Origin: Castanopsis chinensis
Lineage: Eukaryota > Streptophyta > Magnoliopsida > Fagales > Fagaceae
DNA length: 64,000 bases
Assembly (NCBI GenBank): GCA_032878915.1
Contig: JAVQMG010000028.1
Coordinates: 310,001-374,000 of the forward strand
Direction of reading: 5' to 3'
Shown: positions 1-11,259 of the stretch, one piece after another
Layout: the number at the start of each line of letters is the position of its first letter
Position numbering within the stretch: the stretch's first letter is position 1
Notes under the pieces: model-generated
Told to the model about the DNA's origin: nothing
The model's database searches: none
The model's input: the letters and a program-made list of their open reading frames with translations, nothing else
Position numbers and translations under genes: made by a program

Positions 1-545
1 ATTGGGTACATGTACTGAGGAATTTCAGAACTCTTCCATCCCATGTGATTTTCTTGGTCTTGGATAAGATGGTTAAAACTTAAAATGCTATTAGTTCAAT
101 TCCAATCAGATCTAATTTTTGGTCACCACAATAATTTTAGTCAAAACCATAAGTTCTATTGGGAAAAGTCCCCCCATGTCTCAAAAGATACTACACCTGC
201 AAAAATTTTGCAAGAAATGAACATGAATGAAATTTGAGCAGTATGCTTTGAAATGAAATCCATAGACCTCACATCTAGTACAACGAAATTTGTACCTATC
301 TGGATGATAAATCATTTGGCAGTCATTCTTGGCTGGCAGGCTCTTCAAATCTCCACATTGCAGAGGATTTTTTTTTTTTTTTTTAAATGAAACTTTGCTA
401 TTATTTTCATGTAGCACATTGCTTTAAAGAGCAAGTCTATTGTTGCCCCTAAAGGGAGCATCATATCCATAAGTGGACCAAAATAGACCAAACAGATCAA
501 AGTAGATTGAAATGGACCAAAATGCTCGATGATGTCGCTCAAGAA
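1..545 (+). repeat. Duplicate of the lipoxygenase 3' flank
   Basis: This stretch matches 34,930-35,440, which is the 3' UTR and downstream flank of the lipoxygenase gene in this window, almost base for base apart from a few substitutions and small indels. The first bases are the same sequence that follows the lipoxygenase stop codon. The simplest reading is that a tandem lipoxygenase copy ends just left of the window. No coding exon of that copy is visible here. Confidence 0.85.
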
Positions 546-1193
546 GAGCATAGCAGCAATAAATGCTACATTTCAGCTTTTAGAGAGAGAGATATATATA
601 TATATATATATACATACTAGTCGCAGATCCGCGTGATGTGTAGGAATATATAATTATTTTAAGATGTAGTGTAATGTATAATTTACTCTCTAGATTTTAT
701 TGTAGATAATTTATTCCCCCAAAAATTAAAAAATTTCTTAAGATAATTTTTGACTCTCTATTTTTACAAATATATAATTTCCTTATTTTGTGGGGGTTTT
801 TGATTGATATTATTCTTTTTTGAAGTGATCCATATTCTTCTACCTATTATTATTATGCATTATATTATTTTCCTACTTTCTTTGGGTACAACTAACAAAT
901 TTAAATTTCAAATTTCTTATCCTCTTAAGAAGATTATCATAATAATCAAAATTTATCATATAATTACAATTGATATTACCCAAACAATTGATAGATATAT
1001 TTAAATACATAGCCATGTAGATTGTGTTTTGATATGAACTCAAATTATCAATTCCAAACTAAGGATTAAATCAAACAAAAATCAAACCAAAGCTACAAGG
1101 GAGAGAGATATGATTTATGCAGGGGAACTTAAAAACACAACACCTAAATAACCCAACGTAGAGATATTAAAAAACATAAAAATTCAACAACTT

Positions 1194-1236
<43 letters not shown>

Positions 1237-1400
1237 ATGATGGTTCGAATGGACCAAATGGACAGAATAGACTGAGAGAGCATGATGGTTTGAATGGACC
1301 AAATGGACAGAATAGACTCAAGTGGACTGAAATGGGCTAAATCAAACTGAATAGACCAAGATAGACCGGATGATTGAATGAACCAAATGAGACCGAATGC
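453..1400. repeat. Degenerate 'accaaaatggac' repeats with GA, TA and T tracts
   Basis: Short imperfect units resembling 'tggaccaaaatgga' recur at about 470-525 and 1,236-1,400. The second block holds two nearly identical ~50 bp units that each begin 'gagcatgatggtt'. Between them lie a TA tract (590-612) and AT-rich sequence without a gene. A GA microsatellite at 1,201-1,235 and a poly-T run at about 1,411-1,450 flank the second block. ORFs over these tracts are composition artefacts. Confidence 0.7.
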
Positions 1401-1406
1401 CAACTT

Positions 1407-1450
<44 letters not shown>

Positions 1451-1489
1451 CAAAAATAGTGCTCCAACGTGTTGGGCTTTGTGGAGCCT

Positions 1490-1900
1490 AGTTGTGTTTG
1501 ATCCAATTGATGACCCAACTCAACTCGAATAATGTTGCGTGGTTTTTAATGAGAGATTTTTTGAGGCTTAGTCCATGGAGATTAGGCTTGGGCCGACAAG
1601 CCATTATGATTCCCTGATAATAGTGAAATCCTTGCAACTCCATAGACGTAGGCAAATTGCTGAACCACATAAATACTGTCTTGTGTGTGTGATTATTTTC
1701 TTTGGTGTATGTTTTCTCTATTTTTTTTTCTTAAAATTGTAGCCGCACTTTGTACTTTTTCCCTGATAATAGTGAAATGCTTGCAACTCCGTGGACATAG
1801 GCAAATTGCCGAACCACATAAATATTGTTTTGTGTGTGTGATTATTTTTCTTTGACGTGTGTTTTTTCTATTTTTGTTTCTCACAGGTTGAGAATTTTGT
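1490..1900 (+). mobile_element. Copia-like LTR (U5) fragment, internally duplicated
   Basis: A segment of about 120 bp starting 'ccctgataatagtgaaat' at 1,613 is repeated at 1,762. Both copies run through 'gaaccacataaat' and a GT-rich tract. That layout resembles the U5 end of plant Ty1/copia LTRs. There is no matching second LTR, primer-binding site or pol, so this is a scrap. The family assignment is from resemblance only. Confidence 0.35.
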
Positions 1901-2559
1901 GTCAATTCCCTATGCAACGAACCATCATTGCTCCCAAAAAGTGTCACTTCTGGTTTTCAAAGTGCTCAAATTCAATAAATTTTCAAAAAGTTGCAATCTT
2001 TCGATGAAGGAATCGGTTGCAGTGTAATCATCTGGAAGCCTTCTGTATGAAATCACAAGTTGGTATGACTATGTCAATCACTGCTCCAAAAAAATGGCAT
2101 AATTAATTTTTTAGAATTAAGAATATCTCCGTTATTACCTTCCTACAACAATAATGGTTTGTAAAATGTACTTTCGTTTGTCTTCGATATTCCTCCAAAA
2201 CTGGAAAGTCCTTTTCCTTTGAGAAGATATTCGAAAAAAGGAAACGATTTATATCATTAGTGAGTGACGTGACTTGGTGTGATATTAAGCAAGTTTGATT
2301 TGATGTAATAAATTTAATTATAATTTCAATATATTTTTATATATTAAGAGGATTTAGAAAATTAGTTATCATTATCTAAATTGTTAAAAATACCATAGTC
2401 TGATTAGATAGTCTCTATTACTAAAAAATAAAAATGAGAGAAGCTGTTTTAGAATGAGATAGTCATTGCAATTCTACTAATCAATCTCATTCATAGCATT
2501 GGGTGACACTAAATTTTCCACATAGCTAATGAACTCAATAATCAATATACTCATAAAAG

Positions 2560-2800
2560 AGAGAAGCTCGCCAATATGAATGGGAAGGTGTTGGAACGAA
2601 CCATCTTTTGAGTTTTACAAATCAACTGGTTTTCTATAGCCATTATTTTTTTGAAAAGAATAGGAATCTCCAAAAGTGAATTTATAATGCATTTCTTGCG
2701 GATATGTGATCCTTACCAATTCCTTACAAGAGTCTCCCATTCCATATTCTTTCAAGACTCTCCTATCCCATATTCTTTCAAAGTAATGGCTGATTGAGAA
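2560..2800. repeat. Dispersed repeat shared with 12,895-13,035
   Basis: The block around 'gaatgggaaggtgttgga' through 'ccatattctttca' recurs at 12,895-13,035 in the same orientation. Here it has an extra ~60 bp insertion after 'ctggttttct'. It lies just upstream of the kinase fragment, so it may be the upstream part of a gene family whose copies have decayed. Confidence 0.6.
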
Positions 2801-2807
2801 TCCAACT

Positions 2808-3240
2808 CTAACGGCGTTGTCTTTTCTTCACGAACGTGATAAATTTCATGGAAACTTGAAGCCATCTAATATTTTGATAGACTCGAATGGATCAATTAAA
2901 ATCTTTGAATTTGGTACCTCAAACTCAAACCCAAGTTCCCAGTATGTAAAAGACAAAGACTCAGTGCCGTATTGGATTGCACTAAAACGTGACCAGAATG
3001 TAATAACGACAAAGCTACAACGGATGATATAAGGAATTTTGGAATTTGCGCATTAGAATTATTCCATGGTGATCCTTCTCTAACTTCTCTCCCTAAGTCA
3101 GAGGCTTTGCTAGAACAAAATAAATAAAGGATTGGGTTACAAGATGGGTATGAAAATTTTATTATGAATCCGAAAAGATTGTCCGACGAATTCCGTGGAA
3201 TAGTGATGAGTTGCTTGAGAACAAAACCTATACTTTGGTA
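2808..3240 (+). pseudogene. Protein-kinase fragment (catalytic loop to subdomain XI)
   Basis: The translated frame contains a kinase catalytic-loop-like motif 'HGNLKPSNILID', about 15 residues later 'EFG' where DFG is expected, and a subdomain VIII-like 'PYW'. After a stop near 3,030 the similarity resumes in another frame with a subdomain IX-XI-like stretch ending near 'GIVMSCLRTKP'. The HRD arginine and DFG aspartate are replaced and the frame is broken, so this is a decayed kinase or receptor-kinase remnant. The N-lobe is not seen. A second copy of the last ~110 bp lies at 5,496-5,606. The precise kinase family cannot be named from this fragment. Confidence 0.65.
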
Positions 3241-3282
3241 AATCTATACTTTTGAATTTCCTTTGCATTTAAAAATTTTTAG

Positions 3283-4014
3283 CTATGAATTTTTATTAGT
3301 AACAAAGTCTCAATCATATGCGAGCGTTTATAATTAAATTTCAGTGTCTATTTCAAATGGTTTAGACCACAAGGAGTGAAATCCTATTCTACAATGTTGT
3401 CTAATATAGCATTTCTTTTGTGGAGTTAATTTAGTTTGTCAAATTCGATTTAACTATATTATTAACAAGTTCCATTTATCAAAAAGAAGAAAGTAATAAT
3501 AATGAGTTCTAATTCTACTACATTTGTTTGGTTGTTAAATGCAGAATATTGAGACTAATGGGTAGACTAGAGTAAGTTGTGATAGGGCTTCTCAATTTCA
3601 ACCTTCTCAAACACATACAACCAACTCATCAGATAAATTTATACTTATGAGTTTCTTTTGCCTTTAAAATTCTGAACTTTATATTTGATCTCATTGTCAC
3701 ACCAAGCTCTTATAGGGCAAGGAAGTGTCAATTGAGCTTGGTCTATGAAAAAATTAATCAATAGATAGTACCTTACTAACTTTTTGAGCTTATGATGACC
3801 GTGTGTGTGGGCTTGTATAGCTATGAATTTTTTTTAGTAATGAAGTCTCAATAATATGTGAGGGTTTTTAATCATATTTCAATGTCTATTTTGGATACTT
3901 TAAACCACAAAAATGAGTAAAATCCTATCCTACATTGTAATCTAATATTTCTTTTGTAGGGTTCATTTAGTTTGTCAAATTCATTTTCATTGGATTAGAG
4001 ATAACGAGTTCCAT

Positions 4015-4052
<38 letters not shown>

Positions 4053-4870
4053 TAACGAGGTCTAATTTTGCTATCTTCTTTTTCATTGTTAAATGCAGAA
4101 TGTTGAGACTAACGATATGGTTGGTAGGGTTTCTCGATCTAAACCTATTCAAACACTCATTGAGTCAACTCAAGTAAATGTGAGTTCTAGTGCTAGTGGA
4201 CTGTTTAATGAGGATAATCAGTCTCAAGGCTTTCAACCATCCACCAAGTCAACTCAGTTAAATTTATACTTGTGAGTTTTGATTACACTTAAATTTTGAA
4301 CTTTATATTTGAACTCATTGTCACAACAAGCTCTTACAAGGCAAGGAAGCTTTATTTGAGCTTGGTCTATACAAAATGGACCAACAGAGAGCAACTTATT
4401 AACATTTTGATCTTATGATCATTGTGTGTGTGAGTTTGTATAGCTATGAATTCTTATCAATAACAAAATCTCAATAATATATGAGCATTTATTGTCAGAA
4501 TTTGAGGTCTATTTTGAATGCTTGAAACATAAAAAGGAATTAAATCCTATTCTACAATATATTCTAAAATTTGTTTTTTGGGGTTCATTTAGCTTGTCAA
4601 ATTCTGTTTCACTTATCATCAAAATAATGATAATTAATAAATAACATGTCTTAATTCTTCTACCTTCTCTTTGGTTGTTAAACGCAGAATATTGAGACTG
4701 ATGATACTGTTGGTGTTGGTGGGGTTCCTCAGTCTCAACCTTTTCAAATACTCACTAGGTCAACACAAATAAATAAGGGTTCTAGTGCCAATGGACTTTC
4801 TCAAATACTCACAGAGTCAACTCAGATAAATGAGGGTTCTAGTGCCAATTAATAGACATGAAAATGAGGA
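3283..4870 (+). repeat. Three tandem 0.54-0.62 kb units each carrying an exon-like block
   Basis: Three units start near 3,283, 3,824 and 4,443. Each has a diverged intron-like part (tatgaattttt..., 'cctattctacaatgt', 'gttcatttagtttgtcaaa'), then 'aatgcagaatattgagact', then an exon-like block encoding short repeats such as 'ESTQVN'. The 4,093-4,275 block is open. The third block holds an extra internal repeat of the 'STQIN' sequence. Each block follows a pyrimidine-rich tract and 'gcag', which would suit an acceptor site. The array continues from the kinase remnant, so it may be the tail of the same broken gene. An ATA microsatellite occupies 4,019-4,050. Confidence 0.6.
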
Positions 4871-5320
4871 TACTCAGTCTCAACCTTCTCAGCCATCTAC
4901 TAAGTTATTTAGAGATGACATTGTTAAAATCATGGGAAACCACATTTAAGGGGATGGGAACTAACATGTCTTAGCTCTCAACTAATTTGGAAAATTTGAA
5001 GGGCTCCCTAGATGTTGAAATTTCGAAAATCAAATGAATTCGAGAAGAATTGAAAGTTTCTTTCCCTAGTCTCGACATCGCTCAATTCCTTCTACTCCAA
5101 CTGTGTTAGATGATAAGAGTCTTGGGGACTTGTTGAAAGACTTATCCAAATGCATGAAAACACAAATGGATAAAGTTAAATGACAAGGAGTCTAACCAAA
5201 AGCTAGAGTTGTTTCAGCAACTATTGGTTGTGCAAGGAAGAGGAGATCATTGAACATGTCAAGACTTAACTGGCTTTTAAATTGTTGGAAATTTTCATTT
5301 CTAGGACACCTAATTAGACT
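4870..5320 (+). pseudogene. Unrecognised degenerate coding remnant after the tandem exons
   Basis: The base composition and short open stretches look like decayed exon sequence (for example a lysine-rich stretch near 5,140-5,190), but stops occur in all frames and no family is recognised. It follows the tandem exon array directly and may be its 3' continuation. Confidence 0.3.
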
Positions 5321-5323
5321 CTA

Positions 5324-5351
5324 ACTAGCTGAGTTCCCGCACAATGTGCGG
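5324..5351 (-). mobile_element. Helitron-like 3' terminus
   Basis: Read on the minus strand, a perfect 7-bp stem (ccgcaca / tgtgcgg, 5,337-5,351) is followed about 8 bases later by CTAGT. That is the hairpin-plus-CTRRT arrangement of Helitron 3' ends. The other end was not located, and nothing of a Rep/helicase gene is seen. Confidence 0.4.
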
Positions 5352-5495
5352 TGCAACTCATTATTAGTTTGCTCCAATATTTCAATAAAATTTAGTTTAA
5401 TTGATGGGCATCTCAATTTCTAATAGAGACATTTAGATTCAGATCCCTCATTCTCAACTATTGATGTATAAAAAAAAAAAAACTAATAACTTTCC

Positions 5496-5606
5496 TTGAT
5501 CCTCCTCTAACTTCTCTCCCTAAGTCAGAGGCTTTGCTAGAAAAAAATAAAGAAAGGATTGGGTTACCAGATGAGTATGAAAATTATATTAGGAATCTAA
5601 AAAGAT
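5496..5606 (+). pseudogene. Second copy of the kinase tail
   Basis: Near-identical repeat of 3,073-3,183 (tcctctaacttctctcccta and following), so the kinase remnant was partly duplicated. It is followed by AT-rich sequence, a C9-10/CA/TA tract at 5,946-5,982 and no further gene until the MITE at 6,426. Confidence 0.65.
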
Positions 5607-6339
5607 TGATTAAAAAAAAAAAGGTAATCTTTAGTTATTTTATAAACAAAATAGAAAGACAATAAGAATAGTGTAGTGATTTGATCATAGTAAATATATG
5701 CATTTTAAAATTTAAAATTGCATGATATATTGGGTCAATAAATAAATATGTTTCATGCCTACAAAAAATGCAAACATCGTTCAATTATATTTTTTACATT
5801 CTGGATTTTGTGTTAGTTTGTTGGACATTGTTTCAATAGTTGCAAAGACATTAGGATTTTAGTAAGAATACCATATTTCAAATCAATTGTTCCTCACATA
5901 AAAAAAAAAAAAATTAATGTTATCTTTCTAATTACAATGTCAATTCCCCCCCCCCCCCCACACACACACACATATATATCACATGTCATTGAAAGGAATC
6001 AGGGAAATTTAAAAGGTTAAGATTAATTTTTATTGAATTCAATTTAATTTTTTTTTAAAAATTTGTGTCAATTTTTGTCAAAGCACTTTCTCAAATTTTT
6101 TTTTTGTCAAATCAACTAAACATGAGGAATAATGTCATATTGTAAATCTAATATTATTTTTCCATCTAAAAATTATTTCTTAAATATAAAAATAATCTTA
6201 TAAATTCATTTAAAATAAATAATTAATGCACAACTATAGATAATTAGTATATACATTTACTCTATTAGCTAATTCAATAAACTAATAATTTGATATAAAT
6301 GCAATCTCTTTGAAGTAGAAGCCTAAATAAAAGGAATTT

Positions 6340-6391
6340 CAAGGAATGCGCCACTTGGCACAACCCTATGCTCTCAAATATGAGATCTCTA

Positions 6392-6428
<37 letters not shown>

Positions 6429-7167
6429 TTAGGTTCAAGTTACACTTAGTGTAATTCTAAGCAACGTTACACCATCCAATAACTTGTTATTAAATTCATA
6501 TTTTAAGAATCACACCGTTGAATTACATGTTCTATATGGGCTTAACATGCATGCCAATTTTCATGCCAATCGGATGTTATTTACGATGTGATCCATAAAC
6601 TCATCTCTTATGAATTATTTTAAATTACAAAAACTTAAATTCAAACAATTGATTGATAATATAACTATTAATCTTTGATCACCATGAAATTTTGCAAGCA
6701 TGGAGAGTATATGAATATAATGTAATCCAATGGTAGATTTGTAAAATTCACACCTAATAATAAGTTATTAAGTAGTGTAATATCGCTTAAAGTTATACCA
6801 GATGTAACTTGAACCTAACTCAAAAAAATGCATTCATTAATGCTGATATTCTAATAAGGATCACATTTATTATCCTTATTTATAGCATTCCATACTTATC
6901 TCTAATCCCAAAAATAGGTATATTTTTTTCTCTGCTCTCTCTTTCTCATCCACTACACGTTTCTCTCTCCTCCATTGCTCATCCACCTCCATTTTCATAG
7001 GTTCCACCTCCACAACCACATAGAATCTGAAACAAAAAATCTGAGACAACAAAGTCTAGTGACAACTACTGATTCATTAGAACCAAAGCATGTAGTAATT
7101 ATTTTGATACATTATCATGTGGAATGGTACGGAGGATATAGAAGCATCACTCCAGGCCTAGTTTTCA
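6340..7167 (+). repeat. Left arm of a large inverted repeat
   Basis: The sequence from about 6,822 to 7,167 is the reverse complement of 9,463-9,790. The part from about 6,345 to 6,425 is the reverse complement of roughly 9,885-9,965. The left arm contains the full 396-bp MITE. The right arm contains only a short derivative of it. The spacer holds the glutaredoxin fragment and the LTR scrap. Confidence 0.8.
6426..6821. mobile_element. MITE with 19-bp terminal inverted repeats
   Basis: The element starts 'gagttaggttcaagttaca' and ends with its exact reverse complement. The interior is AT-rich and noncoding (about 396 bp overall). Related interiors, with wording such as 'aattttgcaagcatgga' and 'atcaatcggatgttatt', recur near 25,488, 37,968 and 54,113, so this is a multi-copy family here. 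It sits next to a TA microsatellite (6,398-6,422). Confidence 0.75.
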
Positions 7168-7183
7168 ACAAGAATCAAAGTTA

Positions 7184-7501
7184 TTGTTTTGTTGGAAGAG
7201 TTGTGGAGGTTTTTGGACATTAAAGCAGCTCCTTCAAGGCCTTTTTTTTTTTATTAAAGGGAGATATATAGGCAGAGCAGAAGAGGTTTTGGTGTTACAC
7301 GAGCAAGGGAAGTTTCAGCCACTCTTCCATGGAGTTCCGATTGATCAATCTAATGGTGCATGTGAAGGGTGTGCTGGAGTTCATTTTGTGCTTTGTTCCA
7401 AGTGCAATGGCAACCATAGGATTGTTTCCACAGAGGGAGAGTCGAATGTGTGTCCAGAGTGTAATGCGAATGGATTGATTGTATGCCCAATTTGCTGCTG
7501 A
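7184..7501 (+). pseudogene. Glutaredoxin domain-containing cysteine-rich protein, C-terminal fragment
   Basis: From about 7,250 to the stop at 7,501 the frame encodes 'KGRYIGRAEEVLVLHE' followed by four cysteine pairs or clusters (CEGC, CSKC, CPEC, CPICC). This is the C-terminal part of plant glutaredoxin-like cysteine-rich proteins, which are usually intronless and about 250-400 residues long. The N-terminal region and the glutaredoxin active site are missing. A T-run replaces the codons just upstream of the GRYIG motif. The upstream sequence belongs to the inverted-repeat arm and is not glutaredoxin. A 55-bp piece of that upstream sequence (7,088-7,142) recurs at 7,683-7,740. This is a fragment, not a working gene. 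Confidence 0.75.
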
Positions 7502-7509
7502 AGAAGCTA

Positions 7510-8430
7510 CAAGACTCTGATCTCCTTGTTTAGTATATTGAATCCCTGTTTATTTTGTTTTTTCTTTTCTGTTGGGGTGCTCTTGTGATGAATTGCTTTG
7601 AAAGGAGAGGAACAATTTGGCTAATACATGTATCAAATTTTACATAGTAAAATTCAAATTGATTAAATTAATCATGCTTTTCTCCTAAAGCATGTGGCAA
7701 TTATTTTGATACATTATCATGTGGAATGGTACGGAGGATATCAAGTTGATTAATTTCTAATGGTGCTTTGGATCATATGGCACTACAGACATAATTATTT
7801 TTGGATTGGCAATGACACTCAACATACTTTCAAACTGAAGGAATTCAACAATAATTTAGGATAAAAATAAAAATTATAAGCCTTATATTAATCTTAGTTG
7901 AATTTCCCATTTGTGTGAGGACTTGTACAAGTATGAATATAAACTTCTGCTTGTATAGCATGAAGTGGGAACAAATATATTTTCATATAGAGGAAACTAT
8001 TGGGAAATGAAGCATCTTAATGTTGCATGACAAGGGGTAACTTCCAATTCTGAAGTCAAAGCGGGGACCAATTTGAGTGAAATGAATCAAGTCCTCCATA
8101 ACCTTCTCTCATTAATCTCTCCAACTCTTTTGCTTCATTTGCCTTTGTCCTCTGTAACAAAAAAAATCATTCATATCACTCATAAATCACATACCCAATT
8201 CTAACATACAAACTACAATTAAAATTTTAAAATATTACACAAACTACATGCAGTTAAGCATTTGGGTATGTCAAATATAGTTAGATTTTATGCGTATGTC
8301 ACTTAATATTCTTCACCAGATAGTTTATTTTAACCATACAAAGTAAACAAAGGCTAGATGAAGCAGTCAATTTGCCATTTAGAAATTGAAAGTAGAAAAT
8401 GAGCTATACACTTTTAGAGGAAGCACCTGC
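7510..8430. other. Gene-free stretch
   Basis: AT-rich sequence. The only structure seen is the 55-bp direct repeat at 7,683-7,740 of the inverted-repeat arm. No coding, RNA or transposon signature is recognised. Confidence 0.5.
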
Positions 8431-8439
8431 ATTGTTTTT

Positions 8440-9020
8440 GATAAGGGTAATTTTCATAATCCAAAGCTGACGAACCCAAGGTTGACGACCCTGAAGCTGA
8501 CGACTCCAAGGCTGGGGAGTTATGAAGCTGACGACCTCCACCTACAAGCCAACAACCTTAGAAGTATGTATAGTCAAGCTGATGGGAAAAGGCTGAAGAA
8601 TTTAGTCTTGGTTCCGTCTACAACCTTACTTGACCAACATGCATGCAAAAAGGATTCTTGCACGACACGTTTAACTCAAACTAAGAAGACTCCTATAAGA
8701 AGATATGTGAAATCCAAGAGTTACTCTCCTAGAAGGAAAAGAACTCTAGAAGGAAAAGAACTTCTTAAGCAAGGCATAAATTTCGGTCCTATGCTACTAT
8801 AAATACCCCAAAGCCCTCTCAAAGCAAGGTACGCATAATTCACCTCAGCTCTAGCACTTTAGAGTTGTGAACATGAGATTTCTCTAACTTGACCATCGGA
8901 GGGTATTTGGCCGGTACCACACCGGTGCCCTTTTTAAGGTCTTCACCTTTTGTATTGCGCAGGTACGTCATCAGGAACACGTGTGGACCGTGTGGCTTAC
9001 TGACGATTTTGAGCATCATC
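8440..9020 (+). mobile_element. LTR-like fragment (probable Ty3/gypsy solo LTR)
   Basis: The block contains short GAC/TGACGA-rich repeats (8,465-8,540), a TATA box 'ctataaatacccc' at 8,797, and downstream 'cggagggtatttggccgg' followed by 'taccacaccggtg'. These are recurrent features of plant gypsy-type LTRs. The 138-codon ORF crossing it (8,386-8,802) has no recognisable domain and is treated as accidental. The ends are not firmly fixed because no clean target-site duplication was found. Confidence 0.5.
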
Positions 9021-9462
9021 AATTTCTATAGCATCTGTCTCTGAGTTGAACTCGTAAAATAAGCTCACTGCTGTAAGCTTCATAGAAAGGAACTCCACTC
9101 AAATCCAAAGAAATGTAAATGTTAGTGTTTAAAAAAATAATTTTGTTACTCAAAAAAAAAAAGGTGGTGTATTATAAATTTGGCTCACCTCAACTTGGTT
9201 TTGTAAGGACTAAACATAATTAATTATCTCGTCCAGCATTATTGCCATTTCCATGCTTTGTAATTTCATAATCCATTTTAGAATATAGATAGACAAATTT
9301 TATTTTTAACCCAAAGAGAAATTTTAATTATTCTTTTTTTTTAATAACAAAAAAGAGTCTTTTAAAAGAAATTTTTTTTACCTTATATCATCCGGGAACA
9401 ATGTCTTGCAAGCATCTGAGTCTTTCAATGATCAATAACTTTGATTCTTGTTGTGAACTAGG

Positions 9463-9878
9463 CCTAGAGTGATGCTTCTATATCCTCCGTACCATTCCAC
9501 ATGATAATGTATCAAAATAATTGCTACATGCTTCGGTTCTAATGAATCAGTAGTTGTCACTAGACTTTGTTGTCTCAAATTTTTTGTATCAGATTTCTAT
9601 GTGGCTGTGGAGGTGAAACCTTATGAAAATGGAGGTGGAAGAGCAATGAAGGAGAGAGAAACGTGTAGTGGATGAGAAAGAGAGAGTAAGAGAAAAATAT
9701 ACCTATTTTTGGAATCAGAGATAAATATGGAATGTTATAAATAAGGATAATAAATGAAATCCTTATTAGAATATCAGCATTAATGAGTGCATTTTTTTTT
9801 ACCGTTGGATTTACTTAAATCCAATGGTTTAGAAAGTGTGTAACTCTTTAGAGTTGCATCAAATGTAACTTGAACCCA

Positions 9879-9923
<45 letters not shown>

Positions 9924-9960
9924 CTCATATTTGAGAGCATGGGGCTGTGCCAAGTGGCGC

Positions 9961-9965
<5 letters not shown>
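9463..9965 (-). repeat. Right arm of the large inverted repeat
   Basis: Reverse complement of 6,822-7,167, and beyond a gap of 6,345-6,425. It ends in a TA microsatellite (9,881-9,920) and a CA/TG microsatellite (9,959-10,008). Where the left arm has the intact MITE, this arm has about 80 bp ending 'tgtaacttgaaccca', an internally deleted MITE. Confidence 0.8.
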
Positions 9966-10009
<44 letters not shown>

Positions 10010-10011
<2 letters not shown>

Positions 10012-10920
10012 GATTTTGGAAATTGTTGATTGTTATTTTGTTTGACGATGACATAGTCCAAATATTTTTCTAGTAGTTTTTCAAGAAATTGTCATTAGCA
10101 ATTAACAAATTTTATTTTATTTGACATTGGCATAACCGTGTAGTTTTTCATTTTTGGGGCACTTAAATATAATTTAATTTTGGAAATTGTCGTTATGAAC
10201 TAGCAAAACATTTATATTTGAATTTTTGTGTGGATTTTTTTTAAAGAGTTTCAACTTATGGCGTCTGCTCCTGATGATAGATCTTTAACATCAAACCAAA
10301 ACACCAATCAGTTTTTGGTGTAAGCGATGGTTAAACTCCAGATCTCTAATACAACCATCAGAGATTTTACGAAGTAATTTTTGTGTGGATTGAACCTGCC
10401 ATTGTTGTCACCCAAATTATGTTGGGTCAAAGTTGTGCTACTGTGTGTTTGGCATTAACTTATTTAGATATTTGTTGAAAGTGTACTAAAATATATTTGT
10501 ACTTTGAAAATATGAGAAATAGTTTTTTTTTTTTTTTGTTAAAAGTGTGCTAAAATATGTTTGTACTTTGAAATAGTGAGGTTGTAAAAAAAAAGTATAT
10601 AAAAGCTATCCAAATAAGCTTTACTAAGCTTTACACAAGTTTATCAAAAATAAGCTTAACACAAATGAACTCTAGTCTCTCTCTTATCTTTTTCTTTTTT
10701 TAAAAAAAAAATTGAATTTTTATAACAGGGGAGGAGTGATTTGAACTACAATTGAACGTCACGATTAATGCTTCTAGGAACCAACTTTTATAATAGTGTA
10801 AGTATATGATATGATGAATTTTTTTTTTAAATGAATTGAATAAATAAACTCTTATTAGCATGGGCACAAACCAAGTGTTTCTGAGATGTAAAAACCAATT
10901 AGCCCTTTGTTATTGTTAGA
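10010..10920. other. Gene-free stretch
   Basis: AT-rich intergenic sequence with homopolymer runs. A short direct repeat ('gtgtgctaaaatatgtttgtactttgaaa'-like, at about 10,480 and 10,545) is the only structure seen. Confidence 0.5.
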
Positions 10921-10927
10921 AGTGTAG

Positions 10928-11252
10928 ATGAATCTCTCTCCTCCTGGTCATTTGATTGCTTCTACAAAACAATCTACCTTTGCCTTCCATAGTATATCTT
11001 TTTCCCTTACTTGTAGACTAGGTAATTTTGTACCTCATAACCTAGTTAAACATGCGAGACATGCTAGTGCTTTAACTGTGTGGATAGAGGATTTTCCTCC
11101 ACACCTTCATCTTGTACTTCTAGTAAATTATGAATGAGTTTTTTAGTTTAAAGTTCTGAGGTTTTCTTCTCAGACCTCCACACCTTCATCTTGTACTTCT
11201 AGTAAATTATGAATGAGTTTTTTAGTTTAAAGTTCTGAGGTTTTCTTCTCAA
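10928..11252 (+). mobile_element. LINE 3' tail with 79-bp tandem duplication
   Basis: The frame ending at 11,137 reads '...HNLVKHARHASALTVW' then 'DFPPHL', typical of the C-terminal end of the RNase H domain of plant L1-type LINEs. The last 79 bp, including the stop, are tandemly duplicated (11,096-11,174 and 11,175-11,252). The rest of the element is absent, as expected for 5' truncation. Confidence 0.6.
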
Positions 11253-11259
11253 AAGAAAG

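Noticed and set aside
8386..8802. 138-codon ORF as a gene
   Set aside because: No recognisable domain, and its body is short GAC-type repeats. It overlaps an LTR-like sequence and runs into the LTR TATA box.
9780..10073. ORFs rich in Val-Cys or Ile-Tyr repeats
   Set aside because: They are translations of CA/TG and TA microsatellites.
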